Shown: positions 44,258-55,785 of the stretch, piece by piece
Numbering within the stretch: position 1 is the first letter of the stretch
Layout of the letters: each line of letters begins with the position of its first letter
Assembly (NCBI GenBank): GCA_025917655.1
Contig: CP084619.1
Location: 4,383,001-4,447,000 of the forward strand
From: Chlorella sorokiniana
Lineage: Eukaryota > Chlorophyta > Trebouxiophyceae > Chlorellales > Chlorellaceae
Direction: 5' to 3'
Length of the DNA stretch: 64,000 nt
Made by a program: the position numbers and the translations under genes
Notes under the pieces: generated by a model
Seen by the model: only the letters and a program-made list of their open reading frames with translations
What the model was told of the DNA's origin: nothing
Database searches by the model: none

Positions 44258-46332
44258 ATGGAGCACAGCTTCCGCCAGGATTACTTTTCGTTGCGGCGAA
44301 TGGCAACTGTGGCTGCAGCTGGAGTTGTGCTGCTGTGCTTTGTGCTGCTGGGCAACCGCGGCTGGGTGCCACCCGCGGTGAGCCTGCTGGGATTGCGCTG
44401 CCGCAGTGCCCGAGCTGCTGTGCTGCCCGTCCATTCCATCCCACCTGGTTCAGCTGCGGCCCCTCAGAATACCCAGGGTACATGACCACAACAGTATGTG
44501 TCCCACTCCCTGTCGCTCCACCCTTTCCTTTATGGGCAGTGCCTGCGTGAACGGGCAGGGGAGAGCGACGGCGCCGCTGCCACGGTGGCCGCCTCAACAG
44601 CGCAGCAGCAGCAGCAGCAGCCTCCCGTGGTGGCAGTGATTGGGTCAGCCAACCACAAGACCGGATCCAAGCAGCTGGTGTGCCTCGGCAAAGCCGTGCA
44701 GGCGGCTGTGCAGGCAAACGTCACCATAAAGGCAAGCAAGCGGGCGCCTGCCAGGCTCAGGCCTGCAGGCCCCATGCTGAGCAGTCCCTGGCGCATGCAT
44801 CAACCCTAGCATCGCATTGCTGCTTGCTCCTGCTGCTGAAGTTTGCTTCTGCGTGCCAGCAGCGCCCCTGCCGGCTGATCAAACGCACATGCTGTGTGCT
44901 GCCTGCGGGCCTGCAGATCATCAGCAACACCACCGCCTCTGACGCGGCGCTCGTGGCCGCAGCGGGTGCTGCCACGCCCGGCCTGCCCGCCTTCCTGGTC
45001 ACATACTTCCATTCCTCCCACGAGTGCTACTCCCTGTCTGACAAGGACGGGCTGGCGTTCAAGTGCCCCCGACCGGTGAGGAAGACGGCAGCCCCATGGC
45101 CCGCCCGTGTGCCCCAGCCGTTGTGCCTCTGCCTGAAACGTCTGGTCGCCACCCTGCTGCCTCATACGTGCCGCGGTGACTGACCTGAGGGCAGTAATCT
45201 TTGTCTTGCGTCCACTGAATGCGTCGGCCCCAACCCCGCCAGGGCTTCCCTGCTCCCCGGACGGCGCACCCAGCCTGTCCCTGGACGGCTGCTTCTTCCC
45301 CCTGCCCACAGCACCACTAGGGGTGCTGCACTTTGTGCGGGACCCCTGGGATGTCGTCACCTCCGCCTACTGGTACCACCAGCAGCAGCCCTCCCGAGGG
45401 CTGGATAGACGTGCCGGTGAGTCGATGTCGCCGTGTGCGGTGTAATTGCAGCTGCCGCCGCCAGCAGTCGCAACCGTGCCCAAAAGCGCTGTGCGCTTTT
45501 GGGGAAGGGAGGCAGAGCCTGCCCTGTGGTGCCACCTGTCCACCTCAATGCCGCTGTAAGAGCCTGTGCCAGTTGTTGAAATCCCGCCTTTGAACGGCCG
45601 CCCCTCTGCTCGCTCCCGCCGTTGCGCCGCAGTTCCACAAGCGTGCGGCCACCATGATGTCTGAGGGCGTGCCAGCGGCGCCGCTGCAGGCGCTCGGGCT
45701 GGACCTCAACGGCTCCACCAGCTACGGCGACCTGCTGCGCACGCTGCCCCAGGAGCGCGGCATCCAGCTGGAGTTCTGGCGCTCCGCTCCGGGTCAGCTC
45801 GCTGGGGCGCGGCGCTTGCTACGGAGCGGTGCTGCAGCGGGGCGGTGTCCTGCATAGCCTGGCTTTGCCTTGGTGCCTTGCGGACCCGAGGCGCATGGCT
45901 TGCACGGGATGTTTACCCCCTCACATCACTGCACACGCAACTCCTCCCTTGCTATTGCGTGCGCCGCGAGCAGGCCTGTACGCAATGGCGCGCCAGTTCC
46001 AGTTCTTCCAGCACCTGCCCGGCGGCATGAACATGCGGTACGAGGAGCTGCAGGGAAGCTGGGAGGCCGCTGTGGGCCGCATCGCGCGCGCCTTCTACCC
46101 GCGGCACGTGGCGCAGCTGGCGCGTGAGGCGCGGCCCTGCGACGTCGGCACCTGGAGCGCGGAGAAGCTGGCCAAGAGCAACCACGTCACTGCCGGCAAG
46201 CATGGCGACGGTGACCGCGAGCGGCTGCAGGCTGTGCTGGCAGCGGAGAAGGACGTGGCCACGCACCTGTGTGCCGTGTGCCGCGCCATGCAATACGCGT
46301 GCGAGCGGTGGTGCGACGACGACGCCCGGTAG
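44258..46332 (+). CDS. Sulfotransferase-like type II membrane protein
   Basis: Probably a Golgi-located, PAPS-dependent sulfotransferase acting on glycans or secreted proteins; the substrate is not deducible. Exons: 44258-44377, 44540-44731, 44917-45075, 45243-45416, 45633-45792, 45974-46332. After a short cytosolic start the segment MATVAAAGVVLLCFVLLG is a single membrane anchor. VVAVIGSANHKTGSKQL fits the 5'-phosphosulfate-binding loop (KTG-x-x-x-L), and GVLHFVRDPWDVVTSAYWYHQ fits the 3'-phosphate motif (RDP-x2-V-x-S-x-Y). Later FQFFQHLPGGMNMRYEEL resembles the C-terminal half of the fold. The intron after NVTIK starts with GC at 44732. The stop TAG is at 46330-46332. The two motifs are convincing together, but overall similarity is weak, so the enzyme class is likely rather than proven. 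Confidence 0.68.
44732..44916 (+). other. GC-AG intron in the sulfotransferase-like gene
   Basis: Donor AAG/GCAAGC after NVTIK; acceptor CTGCAG before IISNTTASD. The phases agree. Confidence 0.7.
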
Positions 46333-46996
46333 CCAGGCGGCGCATGGACACTGGCAGCATGTACCCTCCTGCTGTTGATGGTTCATGCCCACATGCTGGC
46401 ATCATCCTCCCTATAATTGCAAGCTTTTGGCTCCACTCCTATTGAATGGCCTGCATTCCACAGCGATCTAGAAGCCTCAGGCTGCATGCACGGCATGCAC
46501 TGCACGCTGCGGCGCCCACCTGGCACGGACCCTCTGAACCCTGGTAATGCGAGGATAAAGCGGCGACATTGAACTGTGTCAGCCACTGGCGAAGCTTTTG
46601 CGGCTAATCCGAGGGTCGGGGAGGGCCTTGGACGCAGACTCGTGAAGCAGCCGTCTGGACGGAGCAGGCGATTTCAGATCTATATCGCGTTTAACGACGG
46701 CTTGATATCACAAAACCGTCATCAGGGACCCCAGGCGCTGGTTGAGCGAACCCATCCCGGCAGATCCGAGTGGTAACTGCACCTTTAAGGTGCTTATGTG
46801 GCTTTGCGGAGCGTAACCTGTCCGCAGCACTGCGTGGGTGATGTGATCACGCGCAGCGAGGCTGGCCGTCGCGGCCATCCTTCGATTGGGGAGGCATGCG
46901 CCAACAGGCTGCAGTGCTCCTGCAGCTTCCAGTCACGCGCCAAGCTGCTTACCAACCCTTCTCCACCTTGATGCAGTGGCAGCAGCAGTCCCCGGC
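46333..46996. other. Intergenic region, sulfotransferase to hydrolase A
   Basis: About 660 bases holding the 3' flank of one gene and the promoter of the next on the same strand. No TGTAA, TATA box or coding pattern was noticed. Confidence 0.35.
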
Positions 46997-49900
46997 ATGA
47001 GGGGCCGCCGGCTCACCCTTGCGCTCCTGGCGCTGCTGGCTGTTGCGGGCCGTGCGAGGAGCGCTATAGACGACGGTGAGCGGGCGCACCCTGGCACTAG
47101 AGCCGCTGGCAGCCGCCACACAGGGGCCCATTCTTGCTCAAATGCCACCTCAGCAGGTCTGGCAGCGCCATTCCACCGCTGCCACATCGTGTTTGCCCGC
47201 AGTGGAGCGGCCGGTGGGCTACGAAGACCTGACGCCGTACTCCGACTACAAGCACGGCCACGCGTTCTTTTACCAGGTCCCCGACAGCCCCGCGGCGTCG
47301 CCGCCTTCTTCCACGGCTGTGTCGGCGCCGGCTCCAACTACTGGCCCGAGAGCTCCGCCTGCCCCGACTGCCGCGGCCTGCCGGAGCAGATGAGCCACAC
47401 GCTGCAGGCGCTGCGGCGGGGCCTGGCAGGTGCGCACAGCTCCAGCCCAGGGGGCCCGCTTGCTCCTGGCCTGGGCAGCCGTTGACGTACCCCGCACCTT
47501 TCAGTCATCTTCCCAAGTTCACTAAGAAGCATGTGTTTCGGGCCTGCAGTGCTTGCCATTTCGTCGGCCGACCGCGAGACGGGCTGCTGGTCGTGGAACG
47601 CAGACGGCGAGGCCGCCGCCGCCGTCATCCGTGACTGGATGAGCGACTGGGGGTGAGCTGCAGGGGTGCCTCGGCTTGTACCAGCCAAACCTGCTGGTGG
47701 CCGCCTGCACCTGGTGCCTGCTCCGGCATCCCTGCCTCTGTGAAGCAGCAGAAAGCAAGCTGTCGTCTTCCTCCTCCGCCTCCTGTGGGTGCAGCCTCAG
47801 CGGGCTGCCGCTCTATGGCGCCGGAATCTCCTCTGGGGGATCCTTTGCGCTGAAGCTTCCCCGGTATATCAAGGCAAGCTGTGCAGCGCTGGCTCATTTG
47901 CCGGCATTGCCCATTGTTCTCCCCTGCTGGAGGGCCCTGCCTATGCAGCTCAGTGGCTGCACCGGCACTCAGCACCCCCACACCGCTGCCCTTCCCACCT
48001 CCCAACCCACCCTCCACCCTGAACGGATCACTGTGCAGATGGATGGTGTCATGTCTGAGGCGCTCGCCATCGACCCTGCATTCTGGGGCCAGGAGGAGGT
48101 GGCAAGTGAGCGCGCAGCGCCGCAAGGCGGGGCAGCCCCATGCACCGCCAGGTCCCCCTGAACCCCACCCACATCCACTCGAACACTATTTCTGCTTCTT
48201 GTGCTGGCCTTGCAACAACCCTTGACATCCATCCTGCCGCAGACTTTCCACCCACCATCTTCTGCAACATGGTGAAGGACAAGGACCAGCAGCAGAAGTA
48301 CGACGCAGACGTGCGCATCCTGCGCAATCGCGGCACCCCGTTGAGGTCATCGAGGTGAGCTACGGGACACGAAAAACATTCCCGATTAAAAAGGAAGCAA
48401 CATGTGTAGATGAGTTTGTTCGGCTCTGTCGAGGTGGCTGGATGAGAAGAAGCTGCAGCTTGGAAGGGAGAGGCTGGCAGCCGTGGGGACAGCACCGCCG
48501 GGCAGCTGCCTGCCGCAGCAGCGTCTCTGCCGCCAAACCGCAGGCGCTCCTCCTTGTCGCAGGTGTGGGAGCGCAACGTTTACCCCACCTACTTCAGCGA
48601 CCGCAGCCCCTTCTACATCTCCCCAGGCAGGCGGGGTCCTGAGTGGGGATTGGTGGGGTGGCCGTCGCCCAGCACCGGCTGATTGCTTGCCTAGAGCCCA
48701 TTCGGCAATAGCACAGCACGGCCCAGCGCAGCCACCCACTGCAGGGCACCCACTGGAACGCAAGCCGTTGCGGCCAGGCATGTGCACCAGGCGCATCTGC
48801 TGACGGTTGTCGTCGCTGCTGCGCTCCCCCATGCCACCCTTGCCGCAGAATTCAGCAGCGAGGTGGCTTTCGCCTTGCGAGCCATGGACATGATCGATGA
48901 GCGGGGCTTTGTGCTGGAAGATCCCCGGTGAGTGGAGGGGGCGGGGGGAGGGAGGGGTGGAAAGAGGGGGGTTGGGGGAGCGGGGGCGTCCGGAGCAGCA
49001 GCAGGATGCATCCCAGCTGCAGCTCAAGGGCGCAACGCGTAGTGGTGTCGTTCTTTCCCACTGCCAGAGTGACGCATTTGGCCCGTCCGCCTGCTCGCTC
49101 TGCCGCCTCGCTTCAGGGCCACCTCCCGGCCGTGGCTGACGGAGCTTCAAGATTATGTGCCGTCGCTGGGGGCCAGACGCAGAGCTTCCAGGGGCGCGTC
49201 GTGCCCAAGTTCTTTGACAGCTCAGAGGACGTGAATGGTGCCGGGGTAGGCAGCGCAGCGCAGGGCGGAGGCAGCCTGGTTGCCCCGGCAGCACTGCATG
49301 CGCGCCGCGGTGCCCGGTGCTCCCGGAAACAGAGCTGCTGGTTGAACTTGGGGAGCCACCTTGCTGCCCTTGCCCTCGCCCAGCCCACCACCTGCCACCC
49401 TCAGGCGGCGCGCTGCCCTCTGCTGCCGTGCCAAGTCTGGCCAGGCAGCCGTGCTCGCAGCTTCCACCCACACGGGCGTGTCTGACCCTCGGTTGCCGCC
49501 CCCTCTGGTACTGCAGATATATTCCTTGATGAACCTTGCGTACGCCAAGCACGAAATCATATCAGATTACGTCACTGTGGCGCTGATGTGGTTTGAGAGC
49601 GGGTGTGAAGCTGCCGCCGCCGCCCCTTCCAGCCGCTGTGCCTGCAGCCCTGTTCTTCCTTCCCTGAGTGCGGCCCTCCTCCCTTGTGCAGGGGCTCTGC
49701 GGACATCGACAACCTTGTGAATACTTACAGCTATGGGTGGCCGGGAGTGGCAAACGAGCAATACGTGTATGGAGCACCGCCGCCGCCCTTCCCGCCCCCT
49801 TCCCCTTCCCCACCCCCTTCCCCTTCCCCACCCCCCCGCCTCCGCTGCCGCCGCCGCCCAAGCCCAACCCGCCAAGCCCCCGCCGCCACGCCCGCAGCCA

Positions 49901-50661
49901 CGCCCGCCGCCACCTGTCCCCATCACCGACCAGCAGCTGCTTGATGCGGCTGGGGAGGCTGACAGCGCACTGACACCGGGGTGAGTGGCAAGCCAAGAGG
50001 AGTCGGCCACATCAACAACAGGAGCCAGTGCACAAGCCTCCTTGCAAAAGCCTGCTTGCCAACAGCAGCTGTTCATCCTTCCTGCAGGACCTGGGACAGC
50101 ATCTCAGCATCCCTGTCTGGAGCCCAAGCCCCGCGGACGCCCTGCCACGGACAGCGGCGACGGCAGCAACAACCTGGCTGCCATTGTGGGTGAGTGTCCT
50201 GGGTGCCGGGCCTGCCTTCCTTTCTCTGTTTCCCAGCAAATCAGTTGCCAGGACGCCGTGCTGTTGCCCTTCCCAGGCTGCTGCGCCAGGCCAGCTGCCA
50301 TGGGGATCTGCGTTGCAAGCAGAAAGCTGCTGCTGAACCTGGCAAGCCTTGCTGCACGTGCAGGCGGCGTTGTGGGCGGGGTGGTGGGCGGTGCGCTGAT
50401 GGCGGGCCTGGTCCTTTGGTACGCGCGTCGGCGGCGTGCTGCCGCTCGGGCGGCGCCCCTGAGCCGCCGGCTCACGCCTCGCTGGCGGGCGCCAACGCGC
50501 GGCTGTCCATCATCCCCGGCGTGAAGGAGCGCTTCGCTTTGACGGAGGTGGTGGAGGCCAGCGGCAGCCCCTACTCTGCGCGCCGCCGCGCCCGCACCGC
50601 CTTCAACAGCAGCGACAGCCCTGTGCGCAGCCGCAGCCCGCAGAAGCGAGGCCTGGCTTGA
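46997..50661 (+). CDS. Alpha/beta-hydrolase-like secretory membrane protein, paralogue A
   Basis: A member of an uncharacterised alpha/beta-hydrolase superfamily branch also seen in land plants; substrate unknown. Start ATG 46997 gives a signal peptide (RRLTLALLALLAVAGRARSA). Exons include 46997-47075, 47203-47429, 47550-47652, 47795-47873 and 48039 onward. Landmarks: GYEDLTPYSDYKHGHAFFYQ, the oxyanion-type HGC in AAFFHGCVGAG, CPDCRGLPEQMSHTLQALRR, nucleophile elbow G-I-S-S-G (YGAGISSGGSF), PPTIFCNMVKDKD, NVYPTYFSDRSPFYISP, and the late His block NLAYAKHEIISDY. A Pro/Ser-rich stretch follows (about 49775-49850, extensin-like SPPP), then a membrane segment (GGVVGGALMAGLVLWYARRRR) and a basic tail GVKERF...SARRRARTAF...SPQKRGLA, stop 50659-50661. 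Frame breaks: about 47300, 48336-48339 and 49168-49172. The intron at 47874 has a GC donor. Confidence 0.74.
47874..48038 (+). other. GC-AG intron in hydrolase A
   Basis: The exon ends PRYIK and the intron begins GCAAGC, with acceptor TGTGCAG before MDGVMSEAL. Both sides are in phase 0 and no GT donor fits. Paralogue B has an intron at the same place with a normal GT donor. Confidence 0.75.
49775..49925 (+). repeat. Polypyrimidine tract coding an SPPP-rich linker in hydrolase A
   Basis: A nearly pure C/T run (about 49784-49838) of CCTTCCCC-type units encodes alternating Pro-Pro-Ser/Phe, the look of a hydroxyproline-rich cell-wall linker between the hydrolase domain and the membrane segment. 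Confidence 0.6.
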
Positions 50662-50755
50662 GGCTGCCTGCATGGCGCACTTTCGGGCTGCCGTTGGCTG
50701 CCTGGCTGTTCAGGCCGCCTGTCCTGGTCGTTTGATTGAACTCCATGACATGCTC

Positions 50756-50760
50756 TGTAA
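50756..50760 (+). terminator. Candidate polyadenylation signal TGTAA for hydrolase A
   Basis: TGTAA about 95 bases after the stop of paralogue A. A second TGTAA lies at 50839-50843. Confidence 0.5.
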
Positions 50761-50917
50761 ACGCACGCACCCCGACTCTGCTTGACTGTTGATACGCTTG
50801 CATCGCTCCAAACACTGCACTGAAAATCCTTGAACTCCTGTAAACCAAGGCAGATCAAGTGTGCTTCCAGTCATGCTAGCTTCTGTTCGTGGAGGTTGAG
50901 CTCCGCAGGGTTTGACA

Positions 50918-50922
50918 TTACA
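50918..50922 (-). terminator. Candidate polyadenylation signal TGTAA for hydrolase B
   Basis: TTACA on the plus strand, read as TGTAA on the minus strand, about 240 bases after the stop of paralogue B. The two convergent 3' UTRs probably end close together in the 497-base gap 50662-51158, which holds no gene. Confidence 0.45.
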
Positions 50923-51158
50923 GGACAAATCAGGGCAGAGTGGACGGATCAGGACAGGGGAGTGGGGAGTGCAACAGAGTGTGTCTGGCTGGGCAGCCGA
51001 CCCGCAGTCGACTGCAACTGCAGGCGGGCGAACCAGCAGCCGGATGGTAGCCATGTAAGCCAGTTCAAGGAATGGGCGGAAACAAATGAGACGCAGCTGC
51101 TGTCCAGTGGCAGGAAGGGGATGCTGCGGGCGCCGCCACTCTGTCGGCGGGGTGGCCC

Positions 51159-54100
51159 TCAGAGCCCGCCCGCCTTCTGCGGGCTGCCTAGCTTGCGGGG
51201 GCTTTCGTAGAACGCGGTCCGCACACGGCGGCGGGCACTGAAGGGGCTGCCCGTCTGCTCCACAACCTCGTACTCAAACCGCTCCTTCACGCCAGGCACC
51301 AGCGACAGGCGCGCGCTGCCGCGCCGCCGCCGCCGCTGCCGGCACGGTGGTGGTGCGTGGCCGGGGCAGGGTGCGTGACCGCCTGCATGGTAGCTGGGCC
51401 CAGGGCCACCGGGGCTGCCTGTGCAGCTGCAAGGCGGCGGTGCCGCGCCACCGCCCAGGCAGCCGCCGCCAGGAGCCCTGCAACCCCAGCGCCGCATGCC
51501 ATGCCACCTGCAAGAAGACCAAGGTCAGCGTGAAACTCACGCTCCAGCCCCCTCAGTGCTGTTCAAAGGAACAGCTTGCCCACAGCAATCGGAGCCGCTG
51601 AGCATCACTAGCATGATGCTGAAGGGAAACAGGAGCGGGTGCTTACCCAGCAGGGCCCCGAGACTGCTGCCCTCTGGCTGCTCATCTTGGTCAGCCCCAC
51701 GGGGCGGGCCATGCTCTTGCGCGAGCGGCTAGCGGGCGGCAGCAGGTGCTGCGGCAGGGCCACCGACAGCGGCAGCTCCTTGGATGGGTCCAGGGCCGCC
51801 GCCACCTCCTCCTCCACCTCCTCCGACAGCGCCAGCAGCTCCGCGGCAGCTTCCTCCCCCTGGCCGACGCCGCCCTGACCTCCCTGCTGCACGCCTGACG
51901 TCGCCGCCTGGCCGTCCTCACTGAAACCGCTGCCGGTGCCGTCACCGACATAAACCTCAAGCGCCATCCGCTCCCGCGCTCGAAGCAGGCCGGGCAGCGG
52001 GTCCTCCGCCACCGCCGCCACCTGTCCACGGTACTGCGGCGGGGGCAGGCCGCACGTGTACCGCTTCAGCAGCGACGCCATGTCAGCCTTGCACCTGTCG
52101 AAGCGCAGGAAGGGGCCAGGGGAGGCCGAGCTTAGTTCACAGCAGAGAGGGACCACGAGCCATCGCCTTGCCCACCGCCGCACGGGTCCTCCACAGCCCC
52201 ATGGGTTTTGTCAGGTTTTTGCCCCCCACTCACCCTGTTTCAAACCAGACCAATGCCGCGGTGGCATAGTCCGACACGATTTCGTGGTAGGCGTAGGCAA
52301 GGTTCATCAGGGAGTAGACCTGCATAGGTAGAGGAACGAAAGGAAGACAGGAGGTGTGAGGCGGCAGGGCAGGAGGGCGGGCTCGGGAGGGCGCAAGCAG
52401 GGACGCCTGCAGTTTGCTGCAAGACTGATGGCTGTCCTCCTCCAGAGAGCACAGTTTGATGCCAGCCGCATCAGCAGCTCAGAGGCGGCGGCAGCCCGGC
52501 GGGAGCTGAGCAGGCGCACCGCTGCCACTTTGGTGTCTGTTGAGTCTGTGTCGTTCCAGTCTGGCACGTACTGAGCTTTGAAGGTGGTGACAGGGCCCTT
52601 GAGCTCAGCCACCTGGGCCTTGAGCAATTTCAGCCAGGGTTTGGTGGTGTACCTGCAGCAGGACGGCAGATGGGAGGTGAGGAGGGTTAGCAGTGATTCT
52701 CCAGACCGTGTTGTAGCTGGGGTTGGTAACAACACTTGGGCCCACCGCATGCGGCCGCTGCGACTTGTCAGCTGTGTGGTGACCCCCCCGCCCACAGACA
52801 CACACACCACATGAACATCCAGCCTCCACAGCTTCCCATCACCAAACACCCACCGTGGGTCCAGGATCACTGATCCCTCAGTGTCGATCATTCCAATCTT
52901 GCGCAGTGCCCGCACCACCTGAGTGCTGAGCGCTGCAAACAAGGAAGGATGCACGGAGCGATGAATGCGCCTGCAGGTGGAGCCCGCGATTCCACCCGTC
53001 ACAGCGGCTAGGCCTTTTCCAGCAGCTCCGCTGTTGGCGAGGCAACCTCCGCTGCCAGAGCGCAGGCAGACCCACCCTTGCTGATGTAGTACGGATGGCG
53101 GTCGCTGAAGTACGTGGGATAGACCAGGCGAGGGTACGTCTGCGGGGCAGCAGCGGTGCGTTCAGCAGGCCTGCCGCGTGGCGATGCAGGTGTTCAGCGC
53201 ACGCGCGCCCTCCAGTCCAGAGGCAGGGCAATGGGATGCGCTCGGCGCCATGCAGGCAGACTCGCAAGCCATGCAGCGGGCTGGACAGCAGCACCGCATC
53301 GGAGCTGCCAGCCCACCTTGATGACCTCCACTGGCCGCGCCTTCGCCTCCAGAACCTGCTGATCCGCGTAGATCTTCGCCACGGTGCTCTCGTCGCGCAT
53401 CATCGCCACAAAGACGGTGGGGGGTAGCCTGCGCCGCAAGGAATGGCCGGATGAAGTGGAGCATACCAGGCGGGAGCAGCAGCAGGGACAATTAGAGGAC
53501 ACCCGGCTGATAGTGCTGGCCAAGCTGCCTGCTGCCAAATGGCCGGGTGACGGTTCTGTGACAGCTGACGGGGTGCAAGGTGGTGGGCTCAAGGCTGGGC
53601 TCAGCAGCCCCTGGTCAAGAAAACTCTGGTTCTGTTCTGCTCGACACGTGCCCCCTCACCGCCCTTGACCTTGGCGTAGCCCCAATCATCCGGGTCCACT
53701 CCAAGAGCCTCTGACACAATGCCGCTGAACTGCAGCAGGAGCGAGGGGCGGCAGCTGCTGGGTTAGCTGGGCGACATGAGGCCGCAGACTCCAGCAGCAG
53801 CGTAGCTAGCAGCGCCATGGACCGCTGGCACTTTTGGGCGCGGCGGCAGCGGCAGCGAGCAGTATGCCCACATTGAGGAAGCGCGGTATCTTCATGGTGA
53901 AGGAGGCGCCGGAGGAGATGCCCATGCCGAACAGCGGCAGCCGGCTCAGCCTGCACAGTGGCAGGCGGTGAGGTGGCAAGGCGGAGCAGCAGGCGGGGCC
54001 GGCAGGGGGGTTCGGCATGTCACAGCCTGTGCTGGCTGCGGCAGCCAGGCAGCGCAGGCCAAGCAGCAGGTTCCTCCTCACTCACCCTTGATCCCGCAGC

Positions 54101-54946
54101 CAGTCCCGCACCAGCAGTTGCACTGGCTCAGCATCGCTGCTCCAGGACCAACAGCCCGTTCTGCGGTCCCCCGAAGAGATGGCCATCGCTGCAGGCAGCA
54201 TCGTGGGTGGGCAGCGGCCGGTCGGGGGCAAACTAGACTCCATCCTTAGCGCAGGCCAACAGATGCCGCCTTGTCCCCGCCACACCACAGCAAGCCATCG
54301 AATAATTGTTGCATCGGACGGCGACAAGCCGCTCCGCCAACCATCTGCTGGCCAGGGAGGGCCTCCGCTGCACACAACGGCGAGGTATCCCACCTGCGTA
54401 GCCCCGGTTAAGTGCCTGCAGCACGTGGCTCATCTCCTCGGGAGGCCCAGGCATTCGGGGCAGGCCTGGCTGCGCGGCCAGTAGTTGTAGCCCGAGTGCA
54501 CGCAGCCATGAAAGAAGAGCACCGTGCCCTTGGGCTCGGGCGGGATCTGCAGGCAGCAGATTGTGAGCACGCAGCTGACGCCCAGGGGTGGATCGGCAAG
54601 GCCCAATTGAAGGCGATTCTGACGCTGCTACACACGCTGCCGGGGCTGTCGCTCAGCGCAGGCAGCAGCCCGCTGCCCTTCCGTGCCGTGCTGCATCCAG
54701 CTCGCCTGGTAGTAGTAGCGTCGCTTGTACTTGGCAGCAATGGTGGGGCGCAGGTCGCTGTAACTTATTGCCCACGTTTCTGCAATATCGTGGGTTAGTC
54801 TGGTCAGATGCCTGACAACGTGGAGGCGGCCAAATGCCGCCAAGCATGCCCCCGCCAGCCCCGCCCCAGAGCGGACCTGGAGGTGCCGTGACGGCCGCCT
54901 CAGCCAGAGCTGCAAGGCAGAAAGCTGCCAAGAAGGCTGCAGACAT
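51159..54946 (-). CDS. Alpha/beta-hydrolase-like secretory membrane protein, paralogue B
   Basis: Inverted paralogue of A with the same domain order. The ATG at 54946 gives a signal peptide (MSAAFLAAFCLAALAEAAV). Then SDLRPTIAAKYKRRYYYQ, GTVLFFHGCVHSGYNYWPRS, CPECLGLP-EEMSHVLQALNRGYA, elbow G-I-S-S-G in FGMGISSGASFTMKIPRF, then VSEALGVDPDDWG, PPTVFVAMMRDES, VYPTYFSDRHPYYIS, VVRALRKIGMIDTEG, and NLAYAYHEIVSDYATAALVWF. Instead of A's Pro-rich linker it has an acidic Gln/Glu segment (about 51780-51930), then a membrane-like stretch GLLAAAAWAVA and the tail GVKERFEYEVVEQTGSPFSARRRVRTAF...SPQKAGGL, TGA at 51159-51161. One base is missing at 54440-54442 (LGLP/EEM). The family is clear by comparison with A and C; activity and substrate are unknown. 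Confidence 0.72.
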
Positions 54947-55785
54947 GGCCAGTGGCGGTCTCCTGGTGACCTACGTTGAAAGCGTGCAAGAGTGCATAAT
55001 GAGCAGAAGGGTGTCGGCAAGGCGCCTTGGGCAGGGCTACGCCGCCGCCACCTGCTAGTCTGTCAACAGCCGCTGCCCAGCTGTGCATGTCGTGTGTAAC
55101 AGCTGCGTGCAGCCCGATTCCTCCCTGGAGATGGTGCTCTGCGCACCATGGCTAGCTCGCGTTGCGGTTGGGATCTGCGGATGGCCAAGTCACTGCTGTC
55201 ACTGGTGGCCCTTGGACGTGGCACAGACGTATTAAGTTTATTGATGAGCAGATTTACCGGGCGTGGGGGTAAATGAGCCCAGCAGTCGGCGAGACGCAAA
55301 CACTGCTGCGCCCTGGGTGGCCCCTGTCGGCCGTGCCGCCAACAATACAATGGCTGTGATTCTTCGCTGAAGCCCTGTGAATAAGCTCATAGCAACTACT
55401 GAAGTCGATGTACACGTGGCATTTTGGGCGCGCCCGGGCGCCTGCGGGCATGTGGCGCCAAGGGCGGAGAGGTCGCGCTGTGACCTTTATCTTCTACTAT
55501 ATGAGATCAAACGGCCGAGTAACACTTCCTGGGCAGTGAAAGGTCGGGGTGAGCAGTTGCGGCAGATCGTCCTGCGGCCGCCAAAGTCGCGTCCTGCGGT
55601 GTGTTTGTTGCGAAAGACATCAGGACGCGACGGCAGCGCCTTGTTGTGGGCGAAGCGGCGCTCGCTCGTGCTCCCTGTCCAAGGCACCTTAAGCGTTGCC
55701 GCCGCCTCGTGCCCGCGTCGCCCAGCAGCCATATCCATTACACTCTGTTTACAGCGGCACCTGGCCTGCAGGCAGGACATCTGGC
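54947..55785. promoter_or_regulatory. Divergent region, hydrolase B / hydrolase C
   Basis: About 840 bases between two paralogues read outward, so a shared promoter region is possible. A TATA-like CTATATGA lies at about 55496-55503, roughly 285 bases before the C start. AT-richer patches occur near 55230-55260. No gene is supported. Confidence 0.4.

Noticed and set aside
48386-49552. 388-codon minus-strand frame across hydrolase A
   Set aside because: Antisense to exons with clear family motifs (YPTYFSDRSP, HEIISDY) on the plus strand.
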